This document shows positions 20,558 through 30,300 of a stretch of 64,000 nucleotides of DNA, piece by piece. Position 1 is the first letter of the stretch, and each line of letters begins with the position of its first letter. Under the pieces are notes generated by a model, which did not search any database, was not told the DNA's origin, and worked only from the letters and a program-made list of their open reading frames with translations. This stretch comes from Branchipolynoe longqiensis (lineage: Eukaryota > Annelida > Polychaeta > Phyllodocida > Polynoidae). Location: NCBI GenBank assembly GCA_030323885.1, contig CM059192.1:1791934-1855933 (forward strand). Direction: 5' to 3'. The position numbers and the translations under genes are program-made.

Positions 20558-21639
20558 TCGTCCACCCCCTCCCCCCTCCTCTGCCACCCCCTTTCTACTT
20601 CCCCCCCTTCAAGTATTCCCCTTGCTTCCACTTCTGGTTCTGTGTAGCCTGGAAGATAGGCTTATATTTTGGGTTCTATCTTCCAGGCTACACAGTAACT
20701 CAGCATCTCCAGCTGCTCAATGCCATCACTGACTCCTTGGCAGCCGGGACTTGGAGGAATAAACGTCTCCATGTTCGGATCTATGCAGACTTCTGTAGAT
20801 GTCATGATGTCGACCCGCTACAGCCGACGCAGTATGATGTCCTTGCGTTTCTGCTTCATCTCGGGGTCAGGCTTAAAGCCCCTGGATCTGTATATAGCTA
20901 CTTCAGTTCAGTGAAAACATGGATTTCCGGCCTGACTGGCTCAGCACTGATGTTTGACTCATATTATGTTAAGTTACTTAAAAGAGGTATTAAGAGATCC
21001 TCCACTCATGTTGTTAAAAGAGCTGCTCCACTTTCCCCTATGGATCTGAAAAAAATAGTCTCTATGTTGCTCCGCATTGGGGAAGAAGCCTATGTATATA
21101 TAGCAGCATTGTTGATCGCTTACCTTACCCTAGCAAGACAGAGTAATGTTACCTCACTTTCGGCTACACATATTGGTCAGCATACCCTCTTGTTTACTGA
21201 TGTTAGCATCAAACCGTCAGCATTGCATGTCATGTTCCGCTCGACCAAGACCCGGTTCCGCTCTGCTCCACCGCTCACCTTCTCTCTCCCAGCTAGTCCA
21301 GCTTCTCCTTGCTGCCCGCGAGCCGCGTGGATTAGGTATGCGTCCACAGTCCGCCCACGCATTGATTCGCCAGCTTTCCTTCTCCCGTCTGGTGAGTTCC
21401 TCTCTGCTGTAGAACTAGCCCGTGTGCTGGCTCTATCGGCGGCGGCCCTCCTTCCACCTCATACGCGTCTCACCCTCCATAGTCTCAGGAGAGGTGCAGC
21501 GCAGGCCTGTCTGGCCGCGAGTGTCCCCCTTCCCGATATCAAAGAAGCCGGTTCTTGGAAGAGCGATGCGGTCAGGACATATTTGTCGAACTCTTTAATT
21601 ACACGAGCCCCATCAGCACTTTCCTTTCTTTTGGGTTAA
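20545..21639 (+). CDS. Ngaro tyrosine recombinase
   Basis: This enzyme inserts the circular DNA intermediate by strand exchange through a catalytic tyrosine. The C-terminal catalytic residues are visible: Arg in LTLARQSNV, the H-x-x-R box in LHSLRRGAA, and Tyr in AVRTYLSN. The frame is open from 20545, overlapping the end of RT-RH in another frame. No ATG occurs for a long way, and the conserved part begins around 20737 (AAGTWRNKRLHVRIYADFC). Translation may therefore need frameshifting or splicing. Two long perfect hairpins lie in the frame, at 20640-20695 and across the stop codon at 21609-21650. Confidence 0.8.
   Translation, partial: FRPVVVHPLPPPLPPPFYFPPFKYSPCFHFWFCVAWKIGLYFGFYLPGYTVTQHLQLLNAITDSLAAGTWRNKRLHVRIYADFCRCHDVDPLQPTQYDVLAFLLHLGVRLKAPGSVYSYFSSVKTWISGLTGSALMFDSYYVKLLKRGIKRSSTHVVKRAAPLSPMDLKKIVSMLLRIGEEAYVYIAALLIAYLTLARQSNVTSLSATHIGQHTLLFTDVSIKPSALHVMFRSTKTRFRSAPPLTFSLPASPASPCCPRAAWIRYASTVRPRIDSPAFLLPSGEFLSAVELARVLALSAAALLPPHTRLTLHSLRRGAAQACLAASVPLPDIKEAGSWKSDAVRTYLSNSLITRAPSALSFLLG
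20640..20695 (+). repeat. Perfect 20-bp inverted repeat with 16-nt loop
   Basis: CTGTGTAGCCTGGAAGATAG (20640-20659) is exactly complementary to 20676-20695. It lies between the RT-RH stop and the conserved recombinase sequence. Confidence 0.9.
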
Positions 21640-21650
21640 GTGCTGATGGG
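21609..21650 (+). repeat. Perfect 13-bp inverted repeat over the recombinase stop codon
   Basis: CCCATCAGCACTT (21609-21621) pairs with AAGTGCTGATGGG (21638-21650) across a 16-nt loop. The stop TAA (21637-21639) lies at the loop/stem edge, and the right arm belongs to repeat B1. Confidence 0.85.
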
Positions 21651-21978
21651 TCTGTTATATCAGTATCTAGTTAGTTCTGTTTTCGCTATGTGTACTCATA
21701 CTCTTATCTATTTACAGAAACTCGGCATAACACTGATGACCGATTTCATGCATTGATTACGTTCGGAAGACATGCTTCCTTGATTGATTATGTTCGGAAG
21801 ACACTCTTCCTTGATTCTCTTACGCGCCAGTCGCTCGATTGCTGAGCCAGCCTCACACGAGGTTATGACTCTATATTGATATATATAATTGTTATTATTA
21901 TTATCATATATATACTCTAATTGAATAAATTGTGTTCTGAAATCTTGTCTCTGTTGTCCTTGCTGAGTGATGTGAATT
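21631..21978 (+). repeat. Ngaro split direct repeat B1
   Basis: It starts at the recombinase stop region (GGTTAAGTGCTGATGGG) and ends GTGATGTGAATT. It repeats as B2 at about 22145-22502 with a small insertion near 22363. Confidence 0.85.
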
Positions 21979-22107
21979 ACCAATGTTGCGGAGGCAACAT
22001 GGTTAATTCACGAACGAGGCAAGGTGAACCCACGCAGCACGTGACCCCTACCCCCACCCCTCAGTCAGTCCTGCTCCGGCACCCGACATGGTCACTTCTC
22101 TCTCTCC
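21979..22107 (+). repeat. Ngaro split direct repeat A2
   Basis: Copy of A1. It abuts B1 directly, and about 37 bp of CCCA-rich sequence separates it from B2. Confidence 0.85.
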
Positions 22108-22144
22108 CACCCACCCACCCACTTTGTTTGTTTTCTTCTCTGTT

Positions 22145-22502
22145 GGGGTTAAGTGCTGATGGGTCTGTTATATCAGTATCTAGTTAGTTCTGTTTTCGCT
22201 ATGTGTACTCATACTCTTATCTATTTACAGAAACTCGGCATAACACTGATGACCGATTTCATGCATTGATTACGTTCGGAAGACATGCTTCCTTGATTGA
22301 TTATGTTCGGAAGACACTCTTCCTTGATTCTCTTATGCGCCAGTCGCTCGATTGCTGAGCCAGTCTCATGCCAGCCTCCCACGAGGTTATGACTCTATAT
22401 TGATATATATAATTGTTATTATTATTATCATATATATATTCTAATTGAATAAATTGTGTTCTGAAATCTTGTCTCTGTCGTCCTTGCTGAGTGATGTGAA
22501 TT
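22145..22502 (+). repeat. Ngaro split direct repeat B2
   Basis: Copy of B1 forming the element's 3' end. It contains two GTTCGGAAGACA words, as B1 does. Confidence 0.85.
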
Positions 22503-22675
22503 TACCTTTAAAATCCTACAACAAAAATAATATATTTACCCAAATTAGTATTATTCAAGTTACAAACTGGCCAAATTTACCTAAGAGCCTACAAGAACAT
22601 AATATATTAACCCACATTTTTATTATTCAAGATACAAACTGGCCAAATTTACCTAAAAAGCCCACAAGAAAGTAG
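22503..22675 (+). repeat. 75-bp minisatellite, right part
   Basis: Same unit as 16827-16918. CTGGCCAAATTTACCTAA recurs at about 22566 and 22637. The Ngaro element interrupts the array. Confidence 0.75.
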
Positions 22676-24000
22676 ACAAATGACTTAGAAAATAACAACC
22701 ATGAGCACATGGCGTTTGTTTTGTAAATACAACGTATCAGCTAATCAGGTAGCAGCATTCTGCTCACGTGACCATGGTCGGCACATAACGCCGACAATCC
22801 GGCCCAAACTATGTAACCAGCCAAGTCCAGCCAACATGATCATCGCTATGATCGGAGCATGAAAACATTACTTTGCACAATTAAATCACAATGAAACTTC
22901 ATCATTATTAAGAAAACATGTTTATCTAATGTCCTACATACCTTTGAAAAGATCTTGAATATCCAATTATTGTGTATTGATGAGTGAAACAGGAGCACAA
23001 TTTCGGAGTCGACAGTTCATAAACAATGGCGCCACGGATTTGAACAAATCGAAAACGAGGTGAAAGCCAAGTTAGTCTTCTACGTCATAGCATATAATCT
23101 GTAAGGAATTCCCACAGATAGCCAATGAAAATAGACAATCAGAGGAAGCCTCCCACCAACATTTGGGTCACCCGCACCGGCACGGTCAGAGAAAGTGACC
23201 GCCGCAGTCTGCTAAAGATGTCCAAATCACAACACTTTAGGCTGTTCAAAAACACACCGGCGATAGGTCCAAGCTGGTTTGAACCATGATTATATGATTT
23301 AGAAATGTGTAAATTACACAGCTATACTAGTTTTACCTACTGCTATTGCCATTTACTTATCTTTTCTGATGATGCAAAAATTCAGATCCTCAAAAAAAGT
23401 GTTCAGAATCAATTACCAGGAGCAAAAATGACATAATGATAAATTAAATTCTGTTCCAAATCTTTTCAATGTATTGCCACCATTGTGAGACCTTCTGGGC
23501 ATGCGCGAAACTGCCCGCCTTGCAACCATATAACTTTCATTTGGTCACAAAAATGGCAGTCGGACATGTTGGCGATTTCAATATGCCACCTAGCGGAAAT
23601 GCGGGTACCTACCTACTTGTCTTTAGTTTAGGCAAGTTTAAAATTAAGTAGTACTTACTACTACTAGCTAAGCTAGTAGTAGTAGTATAGTAGACTAGTA
23701 CTCAACTCAGTAGTAGTGGTACTAGTACTATAGTAGTAGCAGCAGCAGTAGTAGTATCGAGAGATAATTCGAACTATGTAAGTATGTTATCGACTGCACG
23801 AAAGAGGAGACAGCCAACTCCAAACCTGAATTGAATAGTTACCCTTTCCCCCTCCTCCTATCCTCCTATCCCTCCCTCCCCCGCCCCCCCCCTCCCCCTC
23901 CCTCCTCCCCCCCCCCCCTCCACTCCTTTTCTATATTCATCACCCTGATTTCCATCATTCACAATTACATGCTCCTAATCGCAATTCTCATTTCCTCAGA
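22676..24000. other. Non-coding region upstream of TECPR1
   Basis: No coding sequence is seen. A (AGT)n-type microsatellite occupies about 23648-23757 and a C/T-only tract about 23838-23935. The TECPR1 promoter and any non-coding first exon should lie here or further upstream, but no TATA box or initiator can be assigned with confidence. Confidence 0.4.
23838..23935 (+). repeat. Polypyrimidine (C/T) tract
   Basis: Almost 100 bases of C and T with runs of 9 to 13 C. It precedes a candidate acceptor (CATTTCCTCAG, 23989-23999) upstream of the TECPR1 start codon. Confidence 0.8.
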
Positions 24001-24113
24001 TCTCTAATCCCTCTTTGATCCCTACCATCTGCTGAAGATTATCCACATCCACATACATTACTCCCAACCACTCATAATCCTGATTGACCTTTGACCTCAC
24101 GATGTAGGCGGCC

Positions 24114-24347
24114 ATGCCCGGGTCCAAGCTGTGGGCGATCAGCGGCCGGGGCAATGTGTACACGCTGTCGACGAAAGGGCGGCGCTGGTGCCAGGTGCCC
24201 AACCAGTCGCGGTCCCTGCGTGGGTTCAAGAAGGTCTCGGCCGGGGCGGAGACGGTGTGGGGGCTGGGCTGCGACCACCAGGTCTACGTGTTCGTGCCGG
24301 CGTCGGACCTGCCCATCAGGTGCCAGGAGGCGACCTATGAAAACGAG
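24114..24347 (+). CDS. TECPR1: TECPR1 exon 1 (coding), residues 1-78
   Basis: [20 protein letters not shown] through ATYENE forms the N-terminal TECPR repeat. The donor is GAG|GTACG, phase 0, followed at once by a C15 run. Upstream sequence from about 24000 may be 5' UTR of the same exon. Confidence 0.92.
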
Positions 24348-27300
24348 GTACGCCCCCCCCCCCCCCCAAAAACAAACAACTCCATGGTTTAGGTTTAGAC
24401 CTGCCACATCTTTTTGAATGCCAATCTGTATTTTTCACCTAAAATCCTGTATGAATCTGTATCACTGTTGGTGTTGCCTAGATTTCCTTCCCAGATTGCA
24501 CCATTCTCACCCATTTCGTCACCTGCCGTGAATTAATTGATTCGTTTATAATCGATTTAGGTAGGCAATAATAAACAAATTTTCCATTATTCTGTACTGA
24601 TTACTGTTATGGAATGCATACAATTTACGATGAAAACATGACATACCGGTAATCCAAAACCAAAATACTTACTAGATTTGAGGCTATGTATCCAACTTAG
24701 ATGATGGATGATGATGATGATGAATCAATTGGCTAGTGAAGAAAAACTTTCTCCTTGATAGAGTGGCAAACACATGGAATAGGCTTCCGCATGAAACAGT
24801 CGAAGCTCCATCACTAAATGCATTGAAAAACAGACTTGATACATTGTAGAGTCAGTATCGGTATAGTTAGTCCTCGCTGCATGTCTACCATGATTATGAC
24901 AGGCCAAATCTGTGAACAGGCAATTATGCCTAAATATATTTAAGCAGAAGAGGATAAGTATAAGTGGTTATTAAGCATTTGTTGCTGCATAGAAGGAGAT
25001 ACTGAGCCAATCTAATAATAGAACTCGTTACTGCTGAAGCCTATGGTGTCAGTATTTTAATGTGCTTGCCAAAGTTAATTTTGCATGTTTTCACTTCAAA
25101 TATCTCCAAAGTTAGTCATTTAAAATATAAGTAACTTCAAACTAAAGTAAATTATAACAATAAACCTAATGTATTTATCTCAGAATTGGGGGTGGTGTGG
25201 GGGGTCATGGTACTGGTTGTGCAATATCCTATTGTGGAAGCACTAACAATCAGTAATGGGTGCACTCTGTCACCAGTCTGTAGGGACCCATCGCAAGGTA
25301 TGTACAGGGCATGGAAAGGATTGAAAAGTCTTGAACTTCATTTTCCCCATTTCAAAGTCTTGGAAAAGCTTTAAATTTAACCTATTTTGAGTAATTAGTC
25401 TTGAAAGGCCTTGAATTCCATTAAACTGTCCCCAATGATCCATATTAGTCTGAAATCGCCATTTGCCATTGTTGTTTTTTCCTGTGAAATCCAAATGAAA
25501 ATAGTCTTGAATTCCTATCCAAAACAGCCTTGAAATAGCCTTGAATTCTATATCTTCATATTTGTACGGACCCTGCCATCGTGATATGAACTTAGATGTA
25601 GCTAGAGACTAAGTCCCCAGCTGTCCTTCTGTGCTGCTAGCGGTGGATCCCGTCGCGGGGCTGGGCCAGCCACAACCTGCTGCCGGCTGTCGACCCCTGG
25701 CAGTGGAGCAGCGAAGACGGGCTTCGGCAGCTGACGAAGGAGGACTTCCGCCTGCCCTCCGAACACTGGCAGTGGGAGAGCGACTGGTACGTGGACGAGA
25801 ACGTGGGCGGCTACCTCACCGACAAGGGGGTGAGCTTCCATTCTACGCAGTCTGTGCTTAACCGTCATTGTATGGATGTGTAGTTGTACCCGTGTTTGTG
25901 CAGATTCGGATTATCCGACTTTCATCAGATATTCACGTATTTATCGGATAAAGCCAGATTTTCAATAATTTTACATTATTTTTGGATGAATCCGTCAGAT
26001 TTTGCTTACATTTCTTGTTCAAAACTTAACTGGAATGTCATAAATTCTTTGGAATGCTAATGAAAAAAGTTACTTTATTCAGAATATATATTGTTAATTG
26101 TCTGACAGCTTTGTTTTTTCATATTTGATGTACTGGAGGAAAACGAACATTTTGGTTGCACAAATGTAGAATTTTTATTTCTGCCTTGGTACAAACACTG
26201 TTGTAAGTTGGTGAACGCGTTAGGTATACGGAAGGAAGATTTTTTTTAATGATCTATGGCTAGATTAATATTCACCGCTATCCAGACTAGAGGTGAATGA
26301 CAATCCTTCTTAAATATGATTGTGTGAAAAAACTGCTTCAGTAGGAATTAACTGTGGAGGTGGTGGTTCCAGTGTCCAGTCTATATCTATATTGGCTTAA
26401 AATTGAGAAATTGCGAGAGAATGCAAAAAGAAATAGCAAAAAAAAGCAAGAAGGCGGCTACAGAAAGCCCTCGATTAAACTTTTAAAGTGTATTAAAGAT
26501 GCCTGGTCCGATGAAACATATTTTTGTCAAAACCAAAACACTTACCTACATTTGATTCTATATATCCAACTTAGGTATTGGTGCATTAACTAAGGCTTTG
26601 GGGAAGCATATACAGAATAATCAGTAAATTTATCACCCTATCCCTTTGGACACCTACTTTGAAGCAGCCATTAGGCAGGGAGGCCACAAACCAATTAGGT
26701 CAATCTCGTGACCGTATTAATCTTGCCCTCATTCCCAGTACCATATATGGCATCAGTCAGGTTTCAGACTACCTACACATTAATAGGTCATTCCTCATCA
26801 CGTGACCATCGCGAGATATGAGTCTGGGCCACAACAATAAGACTTTTGACAAGCTTGCTGAAATGATTTTCGATTCTTTCAGCTCAAATTGCTCCAAAAT
26901 TAGCTATTTTTCATGCAAATAACTCCGGAATAATGAATAGTAGGGTATAACAGTCAACCTGATATATTTATCTAAAAACAATTGTGCAAAGATTTGAACG
27001 TCATCAGTCTATGCAACGTTAAGCTTCATGATTTCATAAATTCTTTGCTAAAAAATAGTGTGTTATGATAAATAAGCACTTTAGATAACAGAATCATGTG
27101 GTTATATCCAGAACCCAGCCTTTTGACACTTTTTCTAATGGGTTGGTTAGCAGCCGTCTTTGAGACAGTGCTGTGGTAATATGTTAATGATGCAGGGTGG
27201 TCCTTGGTAACCAACAATGGGATGCCTCAATGAATTGAGCACCCGCTTCCCGGTTTGGTAGGTCATAGGATTGGAACCCAACCCTGGTCGAATCAAACCA

Positions 27301-30300
27301 ATGACTTAAAAACTGTTACTTGTCGCTACCTAGCCTGTCATTCGGCATTACAAGGATAGGCCAAGGAGCAGTGGAATGAGGAAGACCAATTTCTCGCGAT
27401 TGAAATTTCCCCCCTGCTTAATCAACTAATATACCTTAGAAAATCCACACAAAAAAGTCTGCTCGGCGACTATGAACTGACCTACTTAACCATCTGTGAA
27501 GTGACATGTTGTGAACCATGAGCTGGTGTATGTTGCCTGTAACAGTGGCTCTGTGGCTTGCCTGTCCACCTGTGAAAGTGTCGGTCATCTTATCGATCCT
27601 GCTCAGTGGACCTATTTGCAGTTTGGGCTATTTTCCGTTCCAACCAGTGGTCCACAACTGGTCCATCAAAGGCTGTAGTATGTGCTGTCCTGTCTGTGGG
27701 AAAGTGCATATAAAAGACCCCTTGCTGCTTATCGGAAAGAGTACCCTATGTAGTGGCAGCAGATTTCCTCCAAAGAAATATGTTAGAATGTCTATATGTT
27801 TGACGTCCAATAGCTGATGATACGATAACAAAATCAATGTGCTCTAGAGGTGTTGTTAAATAAAACAAGCTTTACTTTGCTTTTGTGTGTCGGTCAGGGC
27901 TGGCGTTACGCGACCATCGACTTCCACCACGACTTCACGCACCAGAAGAAGCTCAAGTCGTGTGTGCGCAGGCGCAGGTGGATCCGCTACCGCCGCTACG
28001 TCTCCACTGAGAAGTGGGCCAGGGTACCCATCCAGTTTACTCACAGCTTTCCCACCAGTAGGCTGCCTCCAGTCCAAGCCCGAATAGTTAACCTTCCCTC
28101 AAATAGTTGCCTTCTTTGAACAGTTGAATAGATCGGCTCTGTTGAAGGACTGGTTGTCTGGATAATCTATGCAATCACCTCCGGCCGACAGTTTTTGTGA
28201 GGTCCTTACATCCTGCCTATAAGCTATGTCATATCATGTCTAATTTCTAGTTCAATCTTCTTCTTGATTGTCCATTGGTGGCAACAATGACCGAAGCTCA
28301 TCATAATAAGGTTCAATAGATGATTTTCACCCGATCATTGCAGTTGGATTTATTACGCATTGGTAAATAATTGGCACTGGTCGTTATTGGGGAAATGCCC
28401 CTATCATCACTCATTATCACACTTCCAATATGGCGGCCGTATTTCGGATTGCACGCTGGGAGAGCCTCAGACAGCCTCGCTCTGCAATCCTTATATATAA
28501 AATCGTTGTTCAGGTGCCGAGTGTGCACGTGGACCCCCTGGAGGAGCCGGTGGTGGACGTGGCGCTGGGCGGACAGGAGGTCATCAACCAACTCCAGGGT
28601 TTCCTCACCGCCTGGGTGGTCACCATCAATGGGCGGGTAAGTACTCCCCCCCCCCCCCCCCCCAATCCCACTCACTGCCACTTTATACCAAGAACAAACC
28701 TTTTCTTTAAACAGGCTATTTAAAAACAAAAATAATTGGTAAACACTTTTTATTCATCTCAATAGAGTTTATTTTCAGCGCCGATGCGCTGGTCTTCCGC
28801 CCATGGTTAACTTCATGTCATGGTGCTGGCAGCCTCGTCTCCCACTGAGACATCACTTTCAAATTGCCATGAGTGCGCACTGTCACAAGTCGCTACCCGT
28901 CCTGACCTGACCTTAGATGTTGCTAGGATGTAACAAAAAAATGGTATGAATGGGTTGTGTTAGAGTGAGGGCTTTGGTGCTGAGACTAAACTTATTGCAA
29001 TAAATAGATAAATAAGTACGGTATTTACTAAACCAAACCTGTGTAAATGCGTTGAAAGAGAACACTTGATACATTTCGGAGTCAATATCGGTATAGTCAG
29101 TCCTAGCCGCATGACCACTATAATTATGACAGCAGGTCATATGTAGACGAGCCGAATCTGTTAACATGCTATTATGCCTAAATATATAAACAGGAGAGGA
29201 TAAGTAAGTAAATAAATAAGAGTCTCGTGTGTGACTCTGCCCCCCTAAATAAGTAAGAGTGTCACCTGTGATTCTCCTGCCCCAAGTAAGTAAGTAAGTA
29301 AATAAGAGACTCGCGTGTGACTGCCCCTGTAAATGAGTAAGAGTGTCACATGATTTCCCCCCCCCCCAACCCCCCCAGTGCCCCAAGTAAGTAAGTAATT
29401 AAGAGTCTCGCATGTGACTCTGCCCCTGTAAATAGGTAAGAGTGTCACATGTGATTTCCCCCCCCCCCCCCCCCCCCCAGTGCCCCAAGTAAGTAAGAGT
29501 GTCGTGTCTGACTCTTTTCTCCCCCCACACGGTAATAGAAGTAAGTAAATAAGAGTGTCGCATCTCACCCCCCCCCCCCCTCATCTCCAGCTGCTGTACC
29601 GGGCGGGCATCAGCCGGATGTGTCCCGAGGGCTGCACATGGGAGGTGGTGCCGACTGCCGAGGGCTGGGAGGTGCTCAGCGTCTCTGTCGGGCCCTCAGG
29701 GCTCCTCTGGGCGGTCACGTGGGCAGGCACCGCCATTGTGAGGCTCGGCGTCATGTGGCAGACGCTCATGGGTAGGTCCTGTTCCACACAGAGGCCCTCT
29801 CTGACGCATCTGATTGGCTGATTCTATGTGGTGAAAATAACTATGCTGTAGAATTTGGCATTGCGGTGAAGAAAATGATTCTGATAATTAATTGTAATAA
29901 TTGTTTTAAAATGTATTCTAATGTTTAAAACCTAACTCAGTGGAATATATTTTGGGAACATTTAATGTAAATGTGTTTGGGATTTTGCCTTAAGTCAACT
30001 CTGAAAAAGTACATGGCAGAATATGGCATCATAGTGATAGCTTTATTTTTGCATTTTATTCTGAAATAAATTAGGGGCAAATTGATGCATTTTGTTGTCG
30101 ATATAGTTCCAGTTAATTATACAGATTGTGGTACCAGAATGATAGCTTTATTTTCACATTTTATTCTGAAATAACTTAGGGGCAAATAGATGCCGTTTGT
30201 TGCAGATATAGTTCCAGTTAATTATGCAGAATGTGGCATCATAGTGATAGCTTTATTTTCGCATCATATTCTGAAGTAAATTAGGGGCAAGTTGATGCAT

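Larger units (their letters stand above)
16919..22502 (+). mobile_element. Structurally complete Ngaro-type tyrosine-recombinase retrotransposon
   Basis: The order is repeat A1 (16919-17047), gag, RT-RNase H, tyrosine recombinase, then B1 (21631-21978), A2 (21979-22107) and B2 (about 22145-22502). These split direct repeats, with a recombinase in place of an integrase and no methyltransferase domain seen, are diagnostic of Ngaro-like members of the DIRS order. A1/A2 and B1/B2 are nearly identical, so the insertion is young. The B1-A2 junction represents the circular intermediate. The coding part carries one frameshift and one in-frame stop in RT, so this copy is probably not autonomous. It lies inside a 75-bp minisatellite without a clear target duplication. 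Confidence 0.9.

Noticed and set aside
24072..24407. Antisense open frame of 111 codons over exon 1
   Set aside because: It is a GC-rich shadow of TECPR1 exon 1, which has a family match on the plus strand.
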